This document shows positions 22,804-34,000 of a stretch of 64,000 bases of DNA, piece after piece. Every line of letters begins with the position of its first letter. Within the stretch, counting starts at the first letter, position 1. The notes below the pieces were generated by a model, which was given only the letters and a program-made list of their open reading frames with translations, ran no database searches and was not told the origin of the DNA. Where the stretch lies: NCBI RefSeq assembly GCF_963678635.1, contig NC_087065.1, positions 46,130,381 to 46,194,380 on the forward strand. Reading direction: 5' to 3'. This DNA is from Symsagittifera roscoffensis (lineage: Eukaryota > Xenacoelomorpha > Acoela > Convolutidae). The position numbers and the translations under genes are program-made.

Positions 22804-22995
22804 ACCAAGTTAACATCCGCCCCCCCACATGGGGGGTGGGGGAGGATGTTAACTTGGTTCTGTGTTGGGATTTTTCAGCCAATCAGAATCGAGCATTTTA
22901 CATGCAGCTCTGAGCAAATTTAATTTAAATTAAGCGCTGGGGTGGAAGATCTTAACTTGGTCTATTTGGGGGGGGGGGGGGGGGGGGGGAGGGGG
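22804..22995. repeat. Inverted repeat (15-bp arms) followed by poly-G tract
   Basis: ACCAAGTTAACATCC at 22804-22818 pairs exactly with GGATGTTAACTTGGT at 22844-22858. C7 and G6/G5 runs inside can also pair. A related 'CTTAACTTGGTC' recurs at about 22951, just before a 22-nt G tract at 22968-22989, and the direct repeat TTAAGCTAACCTGGAT follows twice. Confidence 0.8.
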
Positions 22996-23172
22996 GTTAA
23001 GCTAACCTGGATGTTTAAGCTAACCTGGATACTATCGCATTGCCTTTCGTGATAGAAAGTAGATTTCGACTAGGATGTCAATTGTATTACCTGTGCGCTG
23101 CAAGTTGCTGGCAGAGGCAGAAATAATGTTTCATTTCGAATAAAAGTTAACTAATAGAAGACATTTATTTTC

Positions 23173-23240
23173 TCTCTGATTGAGATTCGAACCTGTTCTC
23201 TCAGTATAGGAATGTGCGACAGGTACAGTACACCAGAGAC
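23173..23240 (-). repeat. tRNA-like SINE fragment
   Basis: A B-box-like GGTTCGAATCTC on the minus strand (23181-23193) within a 65-bp tRNA-sized segment. A second degenerate copy sits at 23288-23356. Confidence 0.35.
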
Positions 23241-23472
23241 CTTTCTGATGAGAAAAAAATGAATAATTTGGAATCATTTCGTTTCTAGGACATATTGCCT
23301 CTGATCAAGATTTGAACCTGCCTATCGGGCGTGCTGGACTTAAATATATACACTCAGCTATGAAAAAAAAAACCTAGCCTACAGAGTTGCAAAAGAAACA
23401 ATGAATGCAAGGAAACAGAAACGAAAAACTGAACTTCAATTTTAGAATTTAAGTATAAAAATATACGTCCTT

Positions 23473-23700
23473 AAAACTCCTTGAATTTACAAAACTTTCA
23501 ATGACTATAATGTATTCAAGTTTTTTTATTATTAAATTAATTCAACTTGAAAAAACTGGATCAATAAGTAAAAATTTGATTGCTCTGGGAAATCTTAAAT
23601 TAATTCCACTCACGAAACTCAACGCCGATCAAGTTTTTCGTGGTTTTTACCCCTTTTGTTGTTCAATATTGGAATTTGCCTTCTTTTTACCAAAAAATGT
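23473..23700. repeat. Dispersed repeat family copy
   Basis: CTCCTTGAATTTACAAAAC, CTTGAAAAAACTGGATCAATAAGT and TGTTCAATATTGGAATTTGCC match the family described at 3108 and 4096. Confidence 0.45.
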
Positions 23701-24660
23701 ACTGAACTTAAAAAGAAATCAAAGGTCAAACCGCGAAATATCAAATTTGGTGTGAACAAATTGAAAGACTTTTTTCTGAGAAAAAATCATCAGAACCAAT
23801 ATAAGATTCTGAACTACGCTCATCGACTCTTTTTGCAACTTCAAAAATGAAATCAATCTCCCTGTAATTCATTAATTCTCTGTTGAGATAAATGGGATTT
23901 CTTCTTGAGAATCAAATAGAGATTTAATTTTCCCTCGAAAGCAAGCCACAATGAAAAAAGGAGGAAAACGATGCCAAATTTGCGAGATCGTCATAATTCG
24001 GGCCCAGTCTACAAAATCAAGAACTCACGGTTGCTCGTTAAAAGTAGCCTGAACTCGTGCTTTCGTCTGCAAGGGTGGTGGAAAAACACGGACCATCGAG
24101 AACTTAAGATGACTCAACTTTTGATTGAGTTACCACTAGCTCACTTCAGTAGGTGAAATAATTCAGTTAAATTTTCAGATCAATTTGGATTCTTAATCAA
24201 TCGAAGCATTGCATCCCGTCGCTATCAACTGTCCACATAATTCCTGAATTTAGTTCTGTTTTGCTGAAACATTTTTAACTCTGCAGCTTCAAAATTTAAA
24301 CACTACACAGAGGCGAAGCAGAGCTTCACACCACTTGCGATAAAAAAAAGAATGACTCTCACTACTTACAGATGAACCGAAAAACTGAACAAAAACAACT
24401 TCAAATTTTTTCTCAAAAAATGAAAATTGCAAAATATCCGCATTTGGAACTGAAATAACTGCACCTTCAAAAATGCAAATAGAGATGAAAGTTTAAGAAA
24501 AAATCTTTCTCCTCAAAGCATTTAGATAAAAATTGTTTGCTGCTCAAACCTCTCAAAAATAGCCAACAGACAGTTGGAAAACAGTCAATGAACGTAAATG
24601 CACAAAAAAAACAGACATTTTTTTGAAAAAATCTCAACTTTATAGTTTCAAGGAAAAAAG

Positions 24661-24830
24661 TAGATAGCCTTACAGCTCTCTGAACTTCTAGAACAATTTA
24701 TGATTGACACTTTTTTGATTTGGGAAATTGGATAATTAATTTCCTTTTTCGAAACTAGAAGTCAATGACGTTTTTCGTGACCTTAACACTTTCACTGTTC
24801 GATAGTGCAGTTTGCCTTCCTTTTAACAAA
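24661..24830. repeat. Dispersed repeat family copy
   Basis: CTCTCTGAACTTCTAGAAC, ATTTATGATTGACACTTTT and CGTGACCTTAACACTTTC are shared with the copies near 4096 and 26995. Confidence 0.5.
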
Positions 24831-25281
24831 AGAAACTAAATGATCTAAAGAAATCAAAATTCTAACCTTCAAAAAGTAAAGTTGACCTACGAAAGAGTCT
24901 GAACTACATTTATGGACCCTTAAAAAAGGTCTCTGATCCGATATATTATAAGCCGACACTTTCTATATTATAAGCCGACACCTTTTATATTTTAAGCCGG
25001 ATAATAAAGAACAAAACGAAAACATTAACTGATATACTGAAATCGGAGTTGGTAAATTAGCAACCAAAATCAATTAAAACTTCGAATAAAATGGGCATTT
25101 AAAATGCAGCCACTCTCAAAAACTGTCGGTTCTCCCTATTCTCTTGTTGACGATAGAAGAAATGACCAAAATTTCAGTCATCCATCCTGTGAACGAAGTT
25201 AAATACACTACGCTCACTAGTGCAAAATGACCAACGTAATTTGACACTTTCTCTTATGAAAAATTTCGCTGGTTTTACAGC

Positions 25282-25471
25282 CAGGGGTGGATCTAGGATC
25301 GACTAATTTTAGGTCGACCAAATTGGTTTTTCGACTTTCCCAATTATAAAAAGACCCTGTTTCGGTCATATTTTTTGCGCCGCCGTCGAATTTATAAAAA
25401 GCGTTTTTAAACACTTTTTGGACAATTTTGACCAAAAAGTCGCTTTTTTGGCCTTATTAAATCCGCCCTTG
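25282..25471. mobile_element. hAT-type MITE (CAGGGGTGGATC TIR), 190 bp
   Basis: The left end CAGGGGTGGATCTAGGA and the reverse complement of the right end, CAAGGGCGGATTTAATA, form imperfect terminal inverted repeats. Flanks TTTACAGC and TTTACATT match at 6 of 8 positions, as expected for an old 8-bp target duplication. No transposase is encoded. The same TIR type occurs at 32380-32771. Confidence 0.6.
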
Positions 25472-25619
25472 TTTACATTAGTATTTGGTCCAAAACCCTT
25501 ACTCAAGCACAAAAAAAAAGATCAGCTTTGATAGTTTTTTTTCTGGTGGTAGCGAGGCAGTACAAAATTTGAATACATTTTAGATTCCATGAAACAGATA
25601 ACAATTCAATTTATATCAA

Positions 25620-28600
25620 TCAGCTTTTATTGGCATGCGGCTCGCCGTCGCTATTATTGTCTCCACTTGGTGCAACATTCTCAACTGTCTGTTTTGAAAC
25701 AGCATCCTCTAAACTTTCGTCCAACTGTTCAGTTTTTCCTCCTGACAGAAAACCAGATTTAATTGCATCTACTAGTTGAATCGGAACACCTTCTAAATTA
25801 ACTCCTGTCGTTGATGACTTTTTGTCTGGATCCGTCTCGACAAAAACAGCCATCAATGCTCTCTGAATATCTGTCGGATTGGATGGAACTGAAATCTTTA
25901 CAGTCACAAAATGATCTCCAAAGTTTTCCCCTACACGCGATTTTCTCACTCCTTTTCCCGCTATTTTAAATTTCTCATGTGAACTTGTGCCTTTCGGAAT
26001 TCGTAGACGAACTGAGTCGTATAACCCTTGCACGTGGACTACACCACCTAAAACTGCTTGTGACACCGAGATTTCAATATCCGAGTATACATCGAAATCG
26101 ACTCGTTTAAAAATGGAACTGGGCATGACTCGCATTGTCACGAAGACCTCTTCACTTCCGACAACCATGCGAAGAGTTTGATTATCGGAAACTCCTGGAG
26201 GCACTGGCACAACAACCGTCTTGTATGTTTCAACACTGCCAGAGCCTTGGCAATTGCGACATGGAACCTCGATTATTTTCTTCTTTCCTCTACAATACCT
26301 GAAAAAGAAGCTTTACATATATCTCTAGTTGAATTGAGCAAAAACAAAACAAGCCTGGATACTGTGATATAGCTTCTGCCGTAATTGAAAACTGATTGCG
26401 TTTTCAGACGACTTCACGGACTGCTACTGGGTTTCATATGACCAACCCTAGTAAACACATTAATTTGTTGTAAATAAAAGCCCTTCCAGGTAAGTTCCAT
26501 CTCAGTTCAGTCGCATGTCAAAGACAATTATAGTAAGCTGAGCACATTCAAATTGCTAACCTACAAGTCTGCTGCAAGATAAAACCACCTTGAGAAAATG
26601 TCTCCATTCCAGATCCGTTGCAGTTCTTGCACTTGGACACTTTCGATCCTGGCTCTGCTTTAGAACCCTTGCACGAATTGCATTTCTCCTTAACCTAAAA
26701 AAAAGTGAGGCTTTCAAGTTTGAAGCAGAGCTATCATCCAACTGAATTTCATGCCGAAATTGGGCTTTATCATGCCGAAATTGGTTTCGCGTGACTATAG
26801 ATATAAACAAAGAAAAATTTAGTTTTTATATGTTCATTTTACTTTCAAGGATGCAGCTTGGATGTTGCAATTTTAATTTTGCCTGAAATTAAATAAGCTA
26901 CATATCCATAACATAGCGAAGATATGATTGGAAAAGTGTTAAAAAAAACAAAAATCCGTTTTTGAACATTTTGCAACTTCCGAAAAAATAATATCATTTT
27001 GAAGCTCTTTGAATATAAAGAAGAGTGCGTGCTTGGCTTTTTTTTTCGTTAATTTATTTCATTCAGGTAAAACTTTTGGAAGTCATTCACGTTTTCGTGA
27101 CCTTAACACTTTTGCTGTTCGCTAGCGGAGCTTTCCTTCCTCCGCTAGCGAACCAATAGTCAAGCCGTGAAAAAACCAAAGAGCAAAAAAAACATAGCAA
27201 AAGGCAGTTGCAAAAAAGTCAAAGAACGCAAAAAAAATCGAAAAAAAAATAGTTGAAATTTTCAGCTTTCGGATTTCAAATAAACAAATTACATTTCAAC
27301 TCTTTGCATTTTAACAAAAATTTTAGATTGACATTTTTTCAAAATAATTTATTGCGCTGGGAAATCTCATTCATACTAAAACAATTTCATACGTACTAAA
27401 ACAAGGCCCGGCCGGGACTCAAACCCACGACCATAGGTTACAAATGCAACCGAGTTACCTCTAGCCCAGATGAGAAGCAGCCTCGAAACTGCCAAGGTTC
27501 ACTAGTAAAGCAATTCGAAAATTTCTGACAGATTTGTAAAAAAAAAGTTGGTTACCTCGAAACAAATTACATTTCAGCTCTTTGCATTTTAACAAAAATT
27601 TTAGATTGACATTTTTTCAAAATAATTTATTGCGCTGGGAAATCTCATTCATACTAAAACAATTTCATACGTACTAAAACAAGGCCCGGCCGGGACTCAA
27701 ACCCACGACCATAGGTTACAAATGCAACCGAGTTACCTCTAGCCCAGATGAGAAGCAGCCTCGAAACTGCCAAGGTTCACTAGTAAAGCAATTCGAAAAT
27801 TTCTGACAGATTTGTAAAAAAAAGTTGGTTACCTCGAAACAAATTACATTTCAGCTCTTTGCATTTCAACAAAAATTTTAGATTGACATTTTTTCAAAAT
27901 AATTTATTGCGCTGGGAAATCTCATTCATACTAAAACAATTTCATACGTACTAAAACAAGGCCCGGCCGGGACTCTAACCCACGACCATAGGTTACAAAT
28001 GCAACCGAGTTACCTCTAGCCCAGATGAGAAGCAGCCTCGAAACTACCAAGGTTCACTAGTAAAGCAATTCGAAAATTTCTAACAGATTTGTAAAAAAAA
28101 AGTTGGTTACGGAAAAAAGTCGTTGTCGATTAAAAGAACCTTGCTCTCGCAAGTGTAATTAACATTTAGTCAACGGTTTTTATCAAACAATGACTTAATT
28201 TGTGTTTACTAGCCTGCCAAACCTATTAGCTGATAATTTTAAAAACAACAAACCGTGACATCCAAATCCTTCTTGATGCCTAAACAGGACTCCTTGAACG
28301 TCAGATTCATCACATACTCCTTCGGGTAGCTCGCAGACTGAAACTGATCCTCATCGAACATATTTTTACCCATACCGCCTCCGAAAATATTTCTGAACAA
28401 CTCTTCTGGGTTTATGTTAGACTGGTACTGCCACTGTTGTCCGGCACCACCGCCACCAGTACCGAAAGGAGCGCCTCCGAATCCTGCACGTCTCGAAGCA
28501 TCATACTCGGCCCGTTTGTTGTCGTCCTCCAAGACTTCGTATGCTTCTGAGATCTCGGCAAATTTCTTAGCAGCATTTGGATTACTCTTCGCAACATCGG

Positions 28601-28931
28601 GGTGGTTTTTCTTCGCGAGTTCGTAATACGCCTTCTTGATTTCTTTTACAGAAGCGTTTTCTGATACTCCCAGTATTTCGTAATAGTTTTTACCATTATA
28701 AAGGTTACCCGAATTATGAAACGACCTTATTGATCTAATGGATGTTGGCAAGTAACCCAACTTAGAGGTATCACTTTTGGGTCTCTGTAAGCGAGCTTGA
28801 TAATTATTTTCTGAGGAAAAAAATGAGATTGAGCGATAATTCGTTTGTTGCCTGGAGCATCTGGAACAAAGAGCAAGACCTCCACGCAGATTTATAACCT
28901 GCCTGGGATAGACGGAACAGATGGTTGTCAT
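25620..28931 (-). CDS. DNAJA3: Mitochondrial DnaJ, DNAJA3/Tid1
   Basis: Exons 28254-28931, 26561-26694 and 25620-26298 splice in frame (GT..AG, phases 0 and 2) to 496 residues; human Tid1 is 480. It is a type I Hsp40 that stimulates mitochondrial Hsp70. Residues 1-75 are basic and Ser-rich, consistent with a mitochondrial presequence. The J domain is at about 82-147 with HPD at 110-112. A Gly-rich linker follows, then an Asn-Pro-Glu-Glu-Leu-Phe segment. The cysteine-rich zinc domain has four CxxC units: CNSC, CKNC, CRYC and CRNC. The C-terminal substrate-binding beta domains include '[15 protein letters not shown]' and '[13 protein letters not shown]'. The first Cys repeat reads CNSCKGSK rather than CxxCxGxG, a mild variation. 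Same strand as its neighbours FKBP12 and BSDC1. Confidence 0.93.
26995..27180. repeat. Dispersed repeat family copy in DNAJA3 intron 1
   Basis: GAAGCTCTTTGAATATAAAG and CGTGACCTTAACACTTTTGCTGTTC match the copy at 24661. A short palindrome CCGCTAGCG follows at about 27140. Confidence 0.45.
27287..28110. repeat. Tandem triplication of a 276-278 bp SINE-bearing unit
   Basis: Three head-to-tail copies begin at 27287, 27563 and 27841 in intron 1 of DNAJA3, with only a handful of substitutions and small A-run length changes between them. Each carries one minus-strand tRNA-like head, at 27405-27469, 27681-27745 and 27959-28023. In these, an A-box-like GGCTAGAGGTAACTCGG and a B-box-like GGGTTTGAGTCCC are spaced as in a tRNA. 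Copy 3 differs by TCTAACCC in the B-box region. The tandem arrangement at uniform period implies duplication of one insertion rather than three insertions. Confidence 0.9.
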
Positions 28932-31094
28932 GATTATTTAATCAGCATAGCAAATCATCTAGTCTTGAAAGCGTAAAACAAATACAGGGATGATCATCAT
29001 CCTCCTGAAATTAAACTGAGCACGTAATTTCATGTCTAGAATCAAACACTGTCCCAAAGAACTGAAGACTTTGAAAAATCTACCACCATAATTATCGTTG
29101 AAAACATTGTTTCAAACTCAATTAATCGATGGCAGTACAACCAAAATCTGGTCCACCACTCACTAAATAGACAGATAGAGCAGCTCATCAATTTTTGAAA
29201 GTGTGAAAATGAAGCGATACCAGAATTTTTTTGACTTTGTTATCGAGGTTAATACGTCGAACATACAATCAAATTGAGAAGATGCGAAAATGAAAAAAAC
29301 AACAACAGGGTTGAACGCATTGAAACTGATATTTGCGGGGATATTACAAAAAAGGTGGAGAAAAACATCCTGTTGAAGCTATTTCAAAAGACAGTACTTG
29401 ATTTAGGCCTGCTCCATAATAAGAATTTTCTGCGCTTCGCAATCCATGATTTTTTTCGCTTTCACACTTCATAAGATCGGTCAAGTTTTAACAAGCGTTG
29501 AATTTAGCATCATCCAAGGTGCTTTTACCTTTTTAGATCAATTTTAGTTCCCGCGGGTTCACAAAAAATATAGCCAAAAGATAGTCAAAAGAGTCAATAA
29601 GCGCAAGTAGACAGAAAAAAAGCCTTATTTTTTTAATTTAAAAGAAAAAAATAGATGGCCTGAAAGCTCTTTAAATTTCGAAAACAATTTATTATTGACA
29701 CGTTTTTGCTAAAACTAACTCCATTTAAAAACAACTGGATCGATAAGTAATTTTTTTATTTCACCGGTATAAAAAAGCCGAAATCGTTGAGCCGAACAAA
29801 AAGAAAAGGCAAAAACAAAAAACTGAAATTATACTCAAAACGGAGTTAATAAATTACCAGCTGAGAAAAACGGCGTTTTTCTTGTCACACTCACCTGCCA
29901 AATTTTCTGTTCACATTGTGTAACTGCTACAACAATTGTAATGTGGTTTAATAAGACCATCACAAACATATTTGGTCTTCATGCTTAACCTTGTAAAGCC
30001 CATCGTTTTACCGCAAAATTTATGCTTATGCGAGGTGGGAAGGAAAAGGAAAAAGAGTCAAGAAAAACTTTAAAACGCAAGCGAGCTCAAAAATTGTCGA
30101 TTATTTGACGAAGGTACAAATTTGGAGATGACCCCAGCTTATCAAGGGTAATTATTGTACCCAGAAAAAGACGTTTTTAGAGAGTTTTTAGGATAAAAAC
30201 TTAACGCTTAGATGCTGTGATTGCAATCAAGGGATCGAAAAACTGCACATTGAGGCGAAGTAGAGTTTCTCACTATTTTCAAAACCATACAAACATAGCA
30301 TTGCAAGCTAGCAGACAGAAATTGAAAAGTAAGCCCAAAAAATTGGCAAATAAGCTGACAACTGCACTAAACTAGCTTATCGCAAGAGAAAAAACATCCG
30401 TTGAACCACTCAAAGCCAAATAAAGCTTTTATGCAAAAAATATAAAATAACAAAACAAAATCCCACTAAGCGGACAAAACATAAGCAGACAAACTATTGG
30501 CCGACATTTCTTTGAAACTGAATACTTTGTTTAAAAAGAGCAGATCCAGGCCAGAATCGAACCTAGGACCTTCGTCAGCCCATGCGTAGCGTTACCTCCT
30601 AGAAAACTTAACTCCGAAGACTAGCTAAGAAATTTGAATTTACGATGAACCAATGAACCTATGAAAAGATTTAGCTGATTTTGTTAAACAAATTGTTAAA
30701 TTAAGACTATATAACGAAGAAAAAATATGCGTAATAATTCAACCCACGTCGACCTGCTATAATCTTGAAAAGGATTTCCGGAAAGAGTTAAATTATAGCA
30801 TACAGATTCATAAATAAGCCCCAAATAGTTTTCTTCTGAAACACTGGTGAGTTTGCACCAAATCCAAAATATTTTTTGCTACACAAATATGCACAATTTT
30901 GAAGTAACTGAGAGTTGTGGTTTATGTTACAAATGAATCGATACTTGCTGATATAAAAACTAAATCTAGATAAGATGCTAATACTATTATTTTCCAATTT
31001 CTTCACACATGAGAGCACGTTATTGTACCCAATCAACGACCATCGTATCGTGAGGAATCTCATTTCAATTTTCATTTTTACGAGTGATATTTGT
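28932..31094. other. Intergenic region between DNAJA3 and BSDC1
   Basis: 2.2 kb of AT-rich sequence with a dispersed-repeat copy (29650-29790), a 'GAGGCGAAGTAGAGTTT' block (30251), and a tRNA-like SINE head (30542-30602, minus strand, B-box GGTTCGATTCTGG). No gene recognised. Confidence 0.5.
30542..30602 (-). repeat. tRNA-derived SINE head
   Basis: The minus strand has GGAGGTAACGCTACG (A-box-like) and CTAGGTTCGATTCTGG (B-box) at tRNA spacing. The ends do not form an acceptor stem. Confidence 0.45.
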
Positions 31095-34000
31095 CTACGA
31101 TCTGCAATCTTCGAAATCTTTTTCCCACTCGTCACTTGTTGAGGAATCTGAAAAAGATTGAGTAAAGAACATTTTTTGAGCTTTTAGCTAAGTTTCTACT
31201 TTTTTTACAGTTGATTTATTCTAATGTATTCTAGTCATTTAAACATTTTGCATTACCGGGTGGTGTTTCCATCTTGTCCGAGTCCTCTTCATTGTCGATA
31301 TGTACTGTAAGTTCTACATTTCCATCTTCATCCCCGTCTGTCCCCGTGGTTGTGTCCTCCCCCACTGATAATACCACTGAAGTGTCAGGGTCTGCATTTG
31401 CCTTTCTGATGTTTGCCTCAATATCATCTGTTTCACTCAAAGTCTCGTTGTGTTGACCTTTTGAAGCGCTCTCAGAAATTTCTATTACAGATTAAAAAAT
31501 CACTTTTTCTACCTCTTTGTTCATTGTTCAAACTTCTTGAAAATGAAGGTAATGTTGAAAATCTTTGTGAAACTGGCATATAATAGCTAACACCCGAAAG
31601 GCATGTGAAAGAACTATGAGCTCTGTAACTAAGCCCTCAATTTGAAAACTTGAAACAGCTCGTATGTTGTCTAGTACTGCATCATATTTAAGGCCTTTTG
31701 GTCTTCGTTCCGATTGAAAAGTTTTTCTATCAGAGTCGAAAAGCTGTTCTGAACTTTATTTGCAACTCTGACGAATTTAATCGCTATAAAATTTCAACTT
31801 ACTTCAGCTAGAGAAGCTCAATTATAAATTAGATAGATAAAATAGATAACAAATCTATCTGAGATAAGCAGAGCTTTTCACCGAAATGATTTTCATACAT
31901 TGTTTTCAACGGTCCAAGTGCCGATAAACATTGCTATGGAAGATCATAGTTAATACACTTTGTGTTCTAACAACTCTCAATAAGACGGAAGCAACTAGGG
32001 GCCAAGGGTACTCAGGTATAGATCATCTTTTTATGGTTTGCTAGTATATGTAGTGTATCATCACAACCATGCTTCCAAGTCCAAAAAGATTCAATGTGTC
32101 ATTGAAATTGAGACTGAATATTTCTACAAATGAGAATACCTTACTGCTAGGCAAATGTGGAAAAGAGCATGTGCCTGAATTTTCTACCGTTTTACATTAT
32201 TTATGCCAACCTGAACTTCAATTCTGCATATTCATCCCATTATGTATGAACTTTTGAACCTAAACTGGCTAACTGAGCCGAAATATGTCAGAATTTTAGC
32301 GAATAAATAGGGTTCAGATTACCTCATTCATCGTCCCCATACAACAACAAAATCCAGCCATGAACCCTTTTGATGTCCGCAGGGGCGGATCTAGGAATCT
32401 TTCAAGGGGTGGGAGGATTTTCATAAAATTTTAGACTAGTTTCAGACCTATATTTTGGTGGAAAAAATTGATTTCTCGAGCTCTCTCAAATTATCATACT
32501 GATCCATTTTTCAAAAACTTCTGCTCCGCAAACAAAGTTTTGAAAAAAAGTCCACAAATACTACTTAGGGCACTTATTGAAAGTTCTTTTTTCGTTTTTT
32601 TAGCGTGCACAGCACCCCCCCCCCCCCCTTCCCAGCTCAAAGTTAGTATATATGGCGCCAAAGGCGTCTTTAGAAAAGATTTAGGGCCGGTCGGCAGAAA
32701 ATGTTTGTCTTAAAATAGTACCTAAGGGGTCTTTTTGGGAGGCGTCAGCCCTTCCCGCTAAATCCGCCCAGGACTGCCGCAAACCTGTCGTTTCAAGTGA
32801 CTATACCTGAATTCTGCGTCTTATTCCCCTCCCCGTCGTCTTCGCCCTGACCCTCCTCGTAATCTTCTTCGTCGTCATCCCCCCAATCTTCCAAGTCTCC
32901 GTGGAGAGAAGTTTGCACTTTGGAGAGTAGCTCCGTCTTCCTTTCTGCCTCAGACTCCAATGCCTGTCTCTTGAACCACAGCCTGGACCAGAAGTCCATG
33001 TGACTCACCTACACAAGAATTTTGGACCCAGTTTTAATCGAGAGTGGGAGAAAATTTCCCTAGCCAAATCAAACCAACAGATAAACGCAAATTATCCATT
33101 ATTCATGTTAAGTAGGCCAACTGTGGTCTGCAAACTGTTTGCGATGTTAGTTGGTTAATTCTGAGCCTGAGCATACAACTTGAGACCAGAGCATTGTTTT
33201 TGTTCCGACCATTTTAATGGGGAGGAACTTTGTATTCGGGTGTCTTTTAGTGTTTTTTTTCAGGTACTACAAAATAATCAACGAAACCGGTCGAGTGATG
33301 GAATATATAATATTAAAACCCTTTCAGTCTTCATTCGAACGACAAATGAAACTTCCAAAAAATTCTGTCGCAAAAATTGTTTTTTTTTTGTCTAATTTCG
33401 AGCAAATAAAGCGAGCGAGCGGGCTGGTAATCTGCTTATTACAGTCTGTATTTATTTCCAGGGCTGTCATATTGTTAACTAAAACGTTTTTAACATGTTA
33501 ACATGTTAATTATATGAAAAAAACACGTTAAAAACAAAATTGAGTTTTAAAATCACTCATTGAGTTGTTTAAAGAGAAAAGCCAGCTTTCCAGCCTTCTC
33601 GACGCCCAAAGAACTTCGGAGTTTTCCATAAGTGAGTCCGAGAGTTGAGAAACACCGCTCCAATCCTGCACTGGAGGAGATAGCATTGGCCAGTGTCGAT
33701 GCATAGTCGACCAATTCTTTCGAGAATCTCAGTCGAAGTCCACTTCTCCACCAAGCTTCACTCTCGACCTTTTTGTAACCCTCAGCAAAAAGGTATTCGT
33801 TATAGGGAGGAACTTTTGCCATGTAATTTGTGAGCTCCGGCATGATATTTTCACCAGCCGTTTCACGGATGTAGTCGATGGCTTGTCTTGTTTCATCCGG
33901 ATTCTGGTCCTCTCCGGCATACTTGTGATCGAGCAAATTAGCCGCTAGGACGACGGGTAGAATGGCCTGCTGAACTCGCTTAGCGACGGCACTTGCATAC

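Larger units (their letters stand above)
19796..25619. other. Intergenic region, repeat-rich
   Basis: 5.8 kb without a recognised gene. It contains a tandem duplication (20219-20368), tRNA-like SINE heads (21406-21470, 23173-23240, 23288-23356), a GC-richer patch at 21770-22080, an inverted repeat with poly-G (22804-22995), dispersed repeats (23473-23700, 24661-24830), a short 27-bp tandem (24935-25000) and a MITE (25282-25471). Small open frames here look like chance. Confidence 0.5.

Noticed and set aside
27405-28023. Three tRNA genes on the minus strand
   Set aside because: A- and B-boxes are visible, but the acceptor stems do not pair, the anticodon arm is irregular and they lie inside a SINE unit; pol III-type repeats, not tRNAs.
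27287-28110. CRISPR-like array
   Set aside because: Three long contiguous repeats with no spacers, in a eukaryotic intron.
30788-31135. 115-residue minus-strand frame overlapping the last BSDC1 exon
   Set aside because: Only the first about 50 nt are coding, in a different frame (BSDC1 terminal exon); the rest is AT-rich 3' sequence.
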